A stretch of 64,000 nucleotides of DNA from Ixodes scapularis (lineage: Eukaryota; Arthropoda; Arachnida; Ixodida; Ixodidae): contig NW_024609884.1 of assembly GCF_016920785.2 (NCBI RefSeq), positions 78,334,311-78,398,310 of the forward strand, given 5' to 3'. Both the position numbers and the translations under genes were made by a program. This document shows, one piece after another, positions 53,192 to 63,383 of the stretch; within the stretch, counting starts at the first letter, position 1, and every line of letters starts with the position of its first letter. A model generated the notes under the pieces. That model did no database searches. It saw nothing but the letters and a program-made list of their open reading frames with translations, and had not been told where the DNA came from.

Positions 53192-55240
53192 CATAAAAAA
53201 AAATCGAGAAAGTTGCACTTATGCGGTTTGTGCAGGTGAGTTATACGGCCAGGGGGACATTATGTGGGTGGCTAATCTTTGAAATAAGTCGCCTAATTAA
53301 TTAAAATTCGTGAATTAACATTTTAGTTAGTGAAAATAGACATGTGGTTCCAATTAGAAACTTGCTCAGCGTCATCGAAAACTACTAAATCAACTGTTTT
53401 TAGGACGACTTGAAGCTCGTGGGAAACTCGGGGGCGCACCAAAGTTACCCCTCGTGCAGCAGGCGCAAAGCTAGCAGTGGCGGAACGCGATGTTAATCTT
53501 ATCATCCGCGTTCCGCAACCGCTAGCCTTGTACCTGCTCCACCAGTGGTAAATTTAGTGCACTATAACGCTTCTCACGAGCTCAAAGTCTTTCTGAAAAT
53601 TACAGATTTAGAGGTTTTCGTTGACGCTGAGCAAGTTTCTAATTGGAACCACATGTCTATTTTCACTAATTAAAAACTTAATGAACGAATTTTAAATAAT
53701 TAGCCGACTGATCGTTATGATTGGCCCCCTATTCGAAACTCCAGCCCGCCACTCGCCCTCTCACGGACGAACGAAGAACCAGAGGAGCGGGGACGTCGGC
53801 AGAGACGGTGGCAGAAACTGTCGGCCTTGGTGCCTTGATGCTGCTATTACCGTATGGTTCTGGTTGGTGTATTCATGCGTAAAGCAGTTTTAACGAAAAA
53901 GTGAGCGCGTTAAAATAGGAATTATTGTGCTCCGCCTCGCATCAACGTTACACGAAGGGACCGGGATGTCTCGTTTCATTAGGGACTTCTCGTATATCGC
54001 ATGCGCTGCAGGTTTCTGGTCTTGTGGTCAAAAGCTCAATCTGTGCTTAACGTGACGGCAAATGCTCCAGCTAGTAGTGTAGAGCTCTAGCGTACGGTCG
54101 ATGAAAATTATATTTTTTTGCCCTAAGTAGGAGAAAACTGGTCGCACAGCGGTATGTCGAGCAATATACCCTGGGAATGCGTTTTAAGGGTGTTACAAGG
54201 AACATGACCATTTTGTTCCAAGCACTTTCAGGAGACAGAATACGCGTACTTTTTTTTAAGGCGACAACAAAGTAAATAACAAAAGGCTCGAAGCATTTTA
54301 AACGCGTCTGTGTTAGCCAGCCATTCTAGACGAGAGCTATTGAACGGGAAGTTTTGGCAAGGCGGATCACAACGTTGCAAATAAGACGGTACACAAATGT
54401 ACGGTACATCAAAATATTTCTTTTTTATATAGTAATAAATATAACCCATAAACACGCCGATGACGTTAATAGGCAAATTTAGCATTGCGTTACCGCAGTC
54501 TACCGTGAGCACGGAAGTGCTCCAGGCGCGCGCGGAAACTTGTCTTAAAGGCGCAGCACGAGCTTCCAATTGCAATGCTGCACTGTACGGTAGCCTGGGG
54601 TCACGCTATCCTAAAGCGTTCTATCAATAACAATAGACAATTTTGAGCACGTGCTGCGATACACTAAAACCGTGACGGTGAGCAGCGCGTTGTGAGCCTG
54701 TGATACGAAGACATCAATACAGTGAACTCTGCACTTCCGGAGCTTGACGGTAACCGTGCGCGACTAACCTTTTAGAGCACTAATGACCAGACAAAGCGCA
54801 AACACCACGATCTTTTCATCATCTTCAAAAATATTTCGCCACAAACAGTGACGTGGCCAGTGCCCAACGCGCTCCCCCTTCACAAAGCTTCGCAAGTTGA
54901 AGTTTTCTCAACTTCTAAATATCAACATGCTCGCTTTTTAACGCACATCAACATATCCGACACCTGTAATATGCTCCTTGCCTGACCGTTTTGCATTTGT
55001 AGAAAAATTAATTATTTTTAGCGGACTGACCAGCATCAGCGAGCAGGCGCACGGGAAATCCTGGAGAATCTATCCCCTTCTCTTCCGCCATTTTGGAACT
55101 ACCGCCCCGCCACCTATAGGGCGTTAGAGTTGCGAATATTATATCCCTCTGGCCGTATACCTCACCTGCACAAACCGCATAAATGTAACTTTCACGGCTG
55201 TTCTATAAATAAATCAGTGAAGCTTAAAAAAAACATCCTG
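53192..55240. mobile_element. palindromic element, copy 2, with a nested TIR element
   Basis: Matches copy 1 (15243-15927) from TTGTGCAGGTGAGTTATACG through TTCCAATTAGAAACTTG, CTAGCCTTGTACCTGCTCCA and TCTAATTGGAACCACATGTC. It then breaks at 53731 and resumes at 55137 with CTCTGGCCGTATACCTCACC through to the CATCCTG tip at 55240. The left tip is eroded. More differences between arms than in copy 1 suggest an older insertion. Confidence 0.75.
53732..55136. mobile_element. 1.4-kb TA-flanked TIR element inside palindrome copy 2
   Basis: The ends are TTCGAAACTCCAGCCC and, reverse-complemented, TTCGCAACTCTAACGC, imperfect inverted repeats. TA lies outside both ends. The insertion point is confirmed by comparison with copy 1, which is continuous there. 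The interior has no recognised transposase; the 115-codon minus frame at 54228-54575 has no family signature. Confidence 0.65.
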
Positions 55241-55796
55241 TATATATATACATACTGGGGAAATTGATCAATAGAAGAAAACTGAAAAACGCTTTTGCGT
55301 CATACCTTTAGTTTTAGATGTTTTTTACTCCTAAGGGACCAAAGACGGATTTTGGAATGTTAGTCGACCGTCACAGGCCGCGTATTCGGGAGCTTCTTCA
55401 GGCTCAGATTTCTTCCGCACGAGAACGAAACTTACTTTTTACGTGACTTTCTAAACTACATTAAAAGCGCGAGATATTAAAAAAACATTTCGTTGCTTTT
55501 ATTTGTTTCTGTAAAAAAATCCAGAACCTGGCCTCTTCGACAATAATTTACCAGGTTTGGATGATGATAACTTTTGTAACCATCAATATAATGACACAAA
55601 TTATATATAAAACAAAAGCTTAAACATATTCCTATTCAACAAGCACAATATGATTGTAATAAAATAATCTTATATTGGGGAAAAACGCCTTTGAATTCAA
55701 GAAGAAACTCTAGAAGTACAAACTTTAACATATAATTTTTTTGTTGTTTAAAATACAATTTTTAAATATTTTCGTGTTTTGTTCACGTATAAAGAG
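55241..55796. other. gene-free AT-rich stretch
   Basis: No recognised feature apart from the TATATATA next to the palindrome tip. It ends with ATAAAGAG, the left half of the hAT target duplication. Confidence 0.5.
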
Positions 55797-57385
55797 CAGA
55801 CATGTACAAATTACCCAAAAAAGGTAGTTAAGTTAAGTTACTGAGTATCGACGACAAAAGTAGTTGAAGTAGAGTAGAAATTACGCATTTGTAATAGTAA
55901 TTGAGTAAACTACTAACTACTCTAAAAAAGTAGCGAATTACTTTGAAGTTACTTTCGAAGTTACTTTTTTATGTTTTTGTGGCAGCAAAATGCACAGAAG
56001 TTTCGATCAGTGAAAAACCCTGCGAGCCGGAAATAAATGCAGTCATTTTATGACTTCCAAATAGTTTATTCGCTCGCCGAAGCAATTGTCTTCCAAAGTT
56101 GTTATCGGAGAGTTTTCCTCTTTTCCTTCTAATGACGTCCTCGGTCAAGCTAAAGAGACGTTCCACCGTGGCGCTGGATGCAAAGACAGCGTTCAATTTC
56201 AGAAGCAGGCTGTGCAGGGTCCGGTAAGCGAGTGTCCGCATCTTTGGTGTCCATGACGAAACATGTGAGATTTGCCTCGACTAGAGGGTCTTTTATAACA
56301 AACTCTCCGTTTTTTCTTCGGAAAGTTGAGATTGTTATGACTGGCCCCTCTTTATTCTCACGACGTTCGGAGATTTCGCCGAGCGAGTGCACCTGACCGT
56401 CAAGAGATCATGTCTCGCGCCACGACGATGAGATCATCCAGACGACTGCGCGTCTCGTTGCAATGTTAAAACTACGCCACTTAAAAAAAATATATATATA
56501 TTGTTTTTCGCAATTGACGTTGCGTCCAACAAAAGGATCTCCCAAGGGTGACTCGAAATCATCGCCGGCGACTACGGTATCCTGACGCGCCCTGACAAGT
56601 AAAACGTTTTCAACAAAGAGGAGGTCTCCCTGGTGTGGAAGGTCGGAAGGGCGCGAAGGATTACGTGAACAAGCATCGGCGCTCGTACAGTTGCAGCTGG
56701 AAGTGGGAACGTGCTTCCATGAACGGATCATCCGTGTCTGCGTTTGTGCGCGGGGGAGTCCGGCTTTGCAAGGGAGTATGCGCTGACGACGAGGCGACCT
56801 TGAGAACAGGCGCCCAGTTGCGAGGTCATCCCAGTGGCGCCTACCGTGGAACCTACCACTTGAGTCAGAACCCACTAAAGGCACACCATGAAAACAACAA
56901 CAACCCTCGGAGTGTCCCCTTCTTTCACGTTTGCAGCTGGAAACGCGGCGCTTGCGTGCATTACCGGATTAGGTCAACACCCGACCAAGGCTTGTCAAGC
57001 ATCTCTGGCTGCGTTCGTGCGCGCCGGTGTTATGTTTTGGCTGGTCGTCGTCGCCACCTTGGCCCAAGGACGCCTGTGATGCAGTTACTAGGGCTGCCGA
57101 GTGTAAGTGCGTGGGAACGGAATGTGAGGGGGCCCCTTGTTCGTGAATACCACTTAATCTGCCAGCGTCTTATTTATTTCTGCACTCAAACTTTTGTGAT
57201 GAAAAAAAAAATAGGATTAAATTTCGAAAGTAGTTAGTAATTTGAGTAGAAGTTACCTGAAAAACGTAGTTGAATTAAACTACTAATTACCCAAATAGAG
57301 TTGTAATTGAAAGTTACCAAGTTACTCGGAAAAGTAATTAAACTACAGTAGTTTGAGTAGAGTAGTTGAACTACGTCCAAGTCTG
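55797..57385 (-). mobile_element. hAT DNA transposon remnant with perfect 8-bp TSD
   Basis: The ends are CAGACATGTACAAATTACC and, reverse-complemented from 57385, CAGACTTGGACGTAGTTC. Identical octamers ATAAAGAG lie at 55789-55796 and 57386-57393. Subterminal zones are rich in AGTTACTT- and AGTAGTT-like words. The interior encodes the C-terminal part of a hAT transposase on the minus strand. At 1.59 kb it is too short for a full transposase gene, so it is an internally deleted, non-autonomous copy. Confidence 0.88.
55969..56241 (-). pseudogene. hAT transposase C-terminal dimerisation domain
   Basis: The minus-strand frame contains FASSATVERLFSLTEDVIRR and KRGKLSDNNFGRQLLRRAN. This is the hATC dimerisation signature (A-S-S-A-x-x-E-R-x-F-S ... 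R-x-x-L ... L-x-x-x-N). The catalytic DDE core and the BED zinc finger are missing. The neighbouring frame 56884-56408 on the same strand is not recognisable as transposase. Hence the domain is a relic inside a deleted element. Confidence 0.8.
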
Positions 57386-57393
57386 ATAAAGAG

Positions 57394-57859
57394 CCCTCGG
57401 TATGGTCTAAAATATTAAATAAAAATAAGATGTAATATTGCCGCGAGCATCCCCAAGAACTTGAAGGAACGCTTCTCAGTACATCTAGAAGATTCGTGTT
57501 TACTCTTACCCCGAGTGCAAAAGATAAGGAGACAAGAATGACTTTGCTTACTCAGTCTAGCCCTGACTCAGTCCCGAAAATTTTAAGACGAATCGTTTAC
57601 ATGTACGGAGAAGCGTTCCTTCTCGCTCATGCACGCGGCAATATATGTGGATTTGACTTATAAATTCCTACATTTTAGAAAATACGATATATATGAAGTT
57701 ATATATTAAGATTCGAAGCTAGGTCGTAGCCATTTAGTTTCGTCAGATTGTTAATTATTTGTTAGCACTTACTCGTAGTGTTGGTTTGCTTCAATTTAAC
57801 AAATAATTAGGCACGTTATGCCAATGAATGAAAGTTTTCATACACACGTCTAGCCTCAC
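57394..57859. other. gene-free stretch
   Basis: AT-rich; no similarity recognised. Confidence 0.5.
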
Positions 57860-59414
57860 TTAAAGGGCAAGTCCGCTCAATTTCGAAAATTTCGGCATTA
57901 TTGGTGATTTCACATTAAAAAGCACCAATAAAAGGCAATACGTTTTTTGCTTCGCAAAAAAATGGGATATATAGTAAATCTTCCTTTAAACATGACCAGA
58001 AATTGAAACTGAAACTTCAACTCCGTCTGGCAACAATGGCCTCCGGCCGCCCAAAACATGGCTATCATTACGGTGCCTGTAGGGCGTCTCCGACTGGTGT
58101 GTTGAGCGTCCTCTTCCTCCCGGTGCATCCAAAGTGGTCCCGAAGTAGCAACAAATGACGTCATAAAAGCCGGAGTGTCGTGCTGTCGGCCGTCGCGACC
58201 CTGGTGGTTGGTGTTAGAAGTCTTCGGTAAAACGCACGAGCGAACGCGAATGTCGCTGTCGTCGCAGCGTCCCATCTCCTGGTTGAGTGTCAAGGTGGAG
58301 GGCGACCAGCAGCAGAACAGGCGCCTGCCACATCCACCACCGCTGCTGTGACACCGCCAGGATTGCGGTCTGCGACACCATGACACTCCAGTGACGTCAT
58401 CAGGTGGAAATCCAGGGACCACCTTTAGTGGCGCAGTAAATATGCCAGTCGGAAACGCGTTCCAGGCTCCATACTATCACGTGGTACGGGATGTCACGTG
58501 ATCCACTGCGCAACGATGGGCAGGGTCGGGGCGGGTGTGTGCCAGGCGCAAGTGTCGTCTGCACCGCACTCTTCACCACGTTTTGGTGTCTACGACATTG
58601 GACGACGTCTGCCCAACTGCGGCATCAGTCTGCGCACGCAGTGTGGACGAAACTCCGAGACAATAATTACAAACAGTGAGACGACGACGGCAACGGCGGA
58701 ACGGCCGGAAGTACCCAAGAAGGAGCGCGCTGCGCATGCGTGATACGCCAATCACGTGGACACCGCTGAGCGCCGAGAGGAAACGTTGCTGACGTCACCC
58801 ATTACGCTTTCCCGAAGAAGTAAAAACAAACAAAAAGGGGCAATGATGATGACGTTTAGCTCAATGTTGGCTATGCCTACGCCTTAACCTTAATTCCTTA
58901 ATTGACTCAATTCGCACGCTATCACTCTAAAAAATTCCCTGAGCGTCTACTTACCCGCAAAACCCTCAAAGAGCCAATGTCTGCGATTTAGGTAATCAGC
59001 TCAGCGAATGACGAGGCGGAACATCCGTTTGGAACTAAAAATGAAGTCTGCGCTGTGGCATTACGCAATGGAAAGCCTCATGCTTGCACTGCGTAATGCC
59101 GCAGCGCAGACTTAATTTTGAGGTCTAAACGGATGTTCCGCCTCATCATTCGCTGAGCTCATTTCTTAAATCGCAGAGATTGGCTCTTTGAGTGTTTGCA
59201 GGTAAGTAGACGCGCATTTCTTAGAGTAGAGTCAGCCGATTTCGGCAACTTGACGCGTTGCAAAGTTCGCCAGACCGCGTCAGAAACATTTAAAAAGAAC
59301 TGGGTCGTATTATTTGACGTGTGATCTTCCTGGGTGGCACAAAAAAAAACTGCATTGTATTTTTTATTGTTTTTTTTTTCAGAAACAAAAATGAAGCCGA
59401 GTTGTTTTTTTTTA
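57860..59414. mobile_element. MITE, second copy of the 13151-14018 family, with nested foldback
   Basis: The left end TTAAAGGGCAAGTCCGCTCA matches the right end of copy 1 in inverted orientation. The GC-rich centre 58475-58880 matches 13360-13815, and 59230-59410 matches the reverse complement of 13165-13320. At 58924-59227 an ACTCTAAAA foldback element is inserted. The segment 58020-58475 replaces copy 1 sequence and may be a further insertion or divergent interior. The right tip has decayed to a T run. Confidence 0.7.
58924..59227. mobile_element. ACTCTAAAA foldback MITE nested in another MITE
   Basis: A 304-bp palindrome. The left arm reads ACTCTAAAAAATTCCCTGAG, GTCTACTTACCCGCAAAAC, CAGCTCAGCGAATGACGAGG, then GGAACATCCGTTTGGA; the right arm is its reverse complement with modest divergence. 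It is the same family as 60357-60669 and 38278-38437. Its host MITE is continuous at this point in the other copy, which fixes the insertion site. Confidence 0.8.
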
Positions 59415-60356
59415 AATATCGAAGAAATTGGGAGTGAAAAAAACAAACAAAAACATTTCCCTACATTGAGTAAGAAAACTTGACAGTTTATAAATATTAC
59501 CCTTTTTAGCTCTTATCCGGGATAGTACGGCACTGGGGACAAAGAAAAATATTGTTACTGATGCGCCGAGATGTCTAGCGCAAAATTTCGCCCTTTTTCA
59601 ATTGCCACTTCGCCACGCACACTAAGCTTAACGAGAAGCTGGTTTCGTTTAACCCTTTCTACCTTTGTTCATTCCTTAAAAAAAGAAGAAAATCTCGCCT
59701 AGACCGTGGCGAAGTACAGTGTTCCTCAAATTTAAAGCCGTTGTTGTTTCGTTTTGGTCACTTTTTATGCTATTGCTGAACCCACCGGTCCAACAACGTG
59801 GTGTTGTTTTGATCCCCTATCCAAACCTAGCATGGGGAAGACATTCCAGCTGCCTCAGTAATTCATTTAGATCCAGTAGCCAGCAGTATGTCAATACTCG
59901 TGTAACCGAGGGGCAGCGTTAAGTTTGAAGAACACTGTACATACAATTACATAAAATATATAACAACGCAGCTTCACATACATTCATTCTGACTACATAG
60001 CGTCGTTAAAATGGGTTAACGGTTCACTCCTAAGGTTCAGCAAATCGCTTTAACATAAAATTAAGGGACCATCCGTATTTTGAGTCTTCGTCTACAAGTC
60101 ACGTACCGAATGTCATTGACAACACTAAGAGCATTCTGCTCTTTTTTACGTCGGAGTATATTTCAGATGTGCTGCGCGCATCACTATTCAGAAAAATAAT
60201 TTCAGGCTTCAGGGGCGATTATCTGAACGAGATCATCAGCATGTTCAGTTGCTTTAAGTTCTGTCCATCTGCGGTTGTGCAAGGAGGCTTGATGCTTGAG
60301 TGGTCTACACACGCCGCCCCACGTGCAGCACTCCCCACATGCCGTTCACGGCAAGT
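59415..60356. other. gene-free stretch
   Basis: No recognised coding or repeat. The frame 59719-59922 contains a run like VLIPYPNLAWGRHSS but no family is recognised. Confidence 0.4.
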
Positions 60357-60669
60357 ACACTCTAAAAAAAGCCCGCGTGTCTACTTCCCCGCAAAACACT
60401 CGAGAGCCAATCACCGCAACTTACGGAGGCAGCTCAGCGAACGACGATGCCGAAACATATGTTTAGACCAAAAACCGCAGTCTGAGTTGTGACATTAAGC
60501 AATGCAAGCGTGACGTTTTGCATTGCTTAATGTCACAACTCAGACTGCGTTTTTTGGTCTAAACATATGTTTCGGCATTCCCATTCGCTGAGCTGCCTCC
60601 GTAAGTTGCAGTGATTGGCTCTCCGAGTGTTATGCGGGAAAGTAGACGCACGGGCTTTTTTTAGAGTGT
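60357..60669. mobile_element. ACTCTAAAA foldback MITE, complete copy
   Basis: A 313-bp near-perfect palindrome. Arms share ACACTCTAAAAAAAGCCCGC, GTCTACTT(C)CCCGC, AGCCAATCACCGCAACTTAC, CGAAACATATGTTTAGACCA and CACAACTCAGACTGC, then meet at a GACGTTTTGC centre. Very high arm identity points to recent insertion or arm homogenisation. Termini sit in GTAC/GTAT contexts. Confidence 0.88.
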
Positions 60670-61489
60670 ATGGCCACCATGCCTCGACGCAAAGAACAAA
60701 GAACGGAATGCTGTAAGTTTTGTAAAGACACATTCGGCCATGCCACTTATGAACGAAAGCTGAAAACAAAGTCAGATTTCTCAATGCTATGTTAAACAAA
60801 TAGCTAAGCATCAAGAGTAATGCTGTTACCCGCGGGGGATTCACCCGCGCTCGTCACTCAGTGGGCAAATTTCGCTACACAAACCTGAGTTTCAGGTTTG
60901 CACCAATTATTCCTTTTGAGGTTCATTATGACGATGTAATGAGGGTCGAACGACCCTTGAATTCTTCCCTAAATGTCTTGGTATTTCCGTATTTGTGTAA
61001 ATAAATTTCACAGAGCAGTTTTCGCTAGATTTATTTTCAATGGGTTCAAAAGAGCCGATTGAACACCAGCACCGAATGCATTTGAATTGTAAAGCTTACT
61101 ATTTTTGAGGGGAAGGAGGTGTAAAGGGGTATAGGTGCATTCGTATCTGCGCTGTTATTTTTTTTCTCACGCATCTCAGGTATATTTATTATTAAATTAT
61201 AATGGAGTTTTCGGTTACATCTTAGAGTGGTTCAGATCTTCATTTATTTCATATCATTAAATATCAAAAGGAATAAAAAAGGGAGAAGTCTTTTAACTAA
61301 CCCCGTCTTCATGTGCCTTTTATCTCCAGTCATTTCTCACATACGTAAACCCGGGCAAGGAGAACAACAAATACATTCTTCGTTTAGAAATCTGCACCGT
61401 TGGTGCGACGCAAGATCGCTTTTCCGGCCCAAGGCGACCTCGCGTTTGAGCTGAGCACAGCAGCGCACCACAAATGTTAGCCACACGGC
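60670..61489. other. gene-free stretch
   Basis: AT-rich; no similarity recognised. Confidence 0.4.
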
Positions 61490-61735
61490 GGCCGGAAGTT
61501 AGTCAGGCCCAATGGGCGTCTCGTGTCTGAGTTGTAGATGTTTCATTTAGCCAGTGCAGTACACCCGCTAACCTGATGTCTTTAACGTGCATCACGCAGT
61601 GGTGGTGCACGACCGCACGTCGGTACGATGCTCATCAAAATCGAAATGGGCAGGGGTGGGGATTGAACCCAGGATCCCTGGGATCTGCAGTACGAGCTTC
61701 CGCTCCACGTGCTCCGAGCTGAGCTGCGCTATTGG
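61490..61735 (-). mobile_element. tRNA-headed SINE
   Basis: Reverse-complement copy of 52066-52365. It shares ATTTAGCCAGTGCAGTAC, ATGCTCATCAAAATCGAAA, GGTGGGGATTGAACCCAGGA (the B box on the minus strand) and GAGCTTCCGCTCCACGTG, and ends at the GCTATT of the head near 61735. Confidence 0.72.
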
Positions 61736-62019
61736 CGACGTGCTCGATCAAAAGCGTCGCTGTGGTAGACCTTTCACGATTGGCCGAATGGTGGCTATGA
61801 CGTCAGCAAAGGTTTTCTCATCGACAGAAATAAGAGTAATGTAAGAGCTTCAATTTTGACGGTATTGGCAGTGTTGGTTTCTGAGCGCAATGATCTCAAA
61901 CTTCCACCATGCTAATTATAAACACCGTCGAACTTGTTGTTCGTAAGGTAATGACGTCACGAGAGGGAACAATAGGAGGGCGCCACCAAAACATCTCGCC
62001 GCTAATACTTTGTTCACAA

Positions 62020-63383
62020 TAAGCTCCGCCTTCAGCACGAGCTCGCTAGCGTCTGCAGTGCTTTGGTAGCGCGTGCCTGCACATTCACACTTGTGCACGG
62101 CCGGACTGGAAGCGCGCGCTCTCTTTCTCTTCTTCCGGCCTTTGCAATAGCCCGGGAGTCAATGGCATTTTTTCTCCGTATGTAGTTCACTTGCTTGCCG
62201 CCAGGGGCGCAACCACCTCACCCCAGTTCACCCCACTCGGAGAGTCCCTTCGAGCTGCTTTGCGCTGGTGTTCGAGCTTCGTAGGTTGTTGTTTTGGCAA
62301 CTTTGGTCTGGTGTACCTTGGTGGCTATCTGGTGAAACTCATTAGTGAGTTTGGGTGCGACGCCTGTGTTATGCTGTTGACTGCGAGTAACAGAGGTGAT
62401 CCTCTGTTCGTCTTATTGCAAGGCCAGGATAAAAGCGGACCTCATTATCCAAATCCTAGGTTCCTCGCACTTCTGGACAACATTATTGCTTTTTTTTTTT
62501 TTAAGGCTGTTAAGCACCTTTCGCGTACAGATGTGCACGAAGTTCTGCAACTAGATAGGGTGCAACTTATTGCACCCTATGTTGAAGACGCGCCAATTCT
62601 AAGTTGCCCAGAAGGCATTGACAACAGTCACTCAAAGCGCTTGGCTGGTTTAATTTGCAACAAGTTCCTCAGAATACTTCTGATTAACCATGCAAAGACG
62701 GTCACGGACAGAAACGAAAAATCAGCTGGATATGTGCACAAGCCCTCGAGGAAGCACTTTAGGCTGTAATATGCACTGTGTGAAAATTGTACACCCTCGT
62801 CTAGAGCAGCTGACCAACTTCATGTGCGGCCTATGAAATGATGATGCAGACCACGGCAATAGATAGATTGGGCCTGCTTACATTTTACGAGAGTGTACGA
62901 ATTATTTATCATTTAAAGTTCCTCCACGTAAAAGGGGTCCGTCTCCTCCTGTTCTTGAGTTGCAGCAGAAGTCCTGGAGGTAAAGATGAGTACAGTTTTT
63001 CCGCAATTGCATTCGTTGTCTCTACTTACTAAGTTTTACTCCCGAATCTGTCGGAGATGTGCGTCAAATATTCACCGTTTTGGGCTCATCAGAAGTGCAT
63101 TAGATAGTGGCTGAGGGTCTAAACGTAAGGATCGGGTGTCAAAGTCCATAAAAATCTCGGCCGCAAGTTGCGGCAACGTTGAGGTACACTGTCAGACGCG
63201 CACTGTGCAAACGGCAAAGGGTAGCCCAGGGGTGCACGGTGACAACGCCCCCCGCGAATTGCGGCAGGAGGTGGTGATTGCCCCAATTACAAAGGCCGTA
63301 AGAAGAGAAAGAGAGCGCGCGCTTCCAGTCCGGCCGCGACTTGTGTTAGCAAGAGCACAACGCTCGCGCTCAAGGCGGAGCTT
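62020..63383 (+). mobile_element. 1.4-kb TIR element with a transposase-like relic
   Basis: Inverted ends of about 100 bp: left AAGCTCCGCCTTCAGCACGA, right (reverse complement) AAGCTCCGCCTTGAGCGCGA. Both then contain GGCCGGACTGGAAGCGCGCG and CTCTCTTTCTCTTCTTCCGG, followed by a GGCCTTTG block. No TSD was found. The element encloses a 192-codon plus-strand frame with features of a P-element/THAP9-type transposase C-terminus. Confidence 0.6.
62191..62769 (+). pseudogene. possible P-element/THAP9-like transposase C-terminal relic
   Basis: The frame is 192 codons to TAA at 62767-62769 and its first residues read an upstream, probably non-coding, stretch. Recognisable blocks are LVYLGGYLVKLISEFGCDAC, a PHYPNPRFLALLDNI segment and a VKHLSRTDVHEVLQ helix. 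In P-like transposases a G-Y-L-x-K segment is followed by C-x2-C, then a Y-P-S/P-x-x-F-x-x-L segment. The match is by pattern only. Position inside a TIR element supports a transposase origin. The N-terminal THAP finger and catalytic core are absent. Confidence 0.4.
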
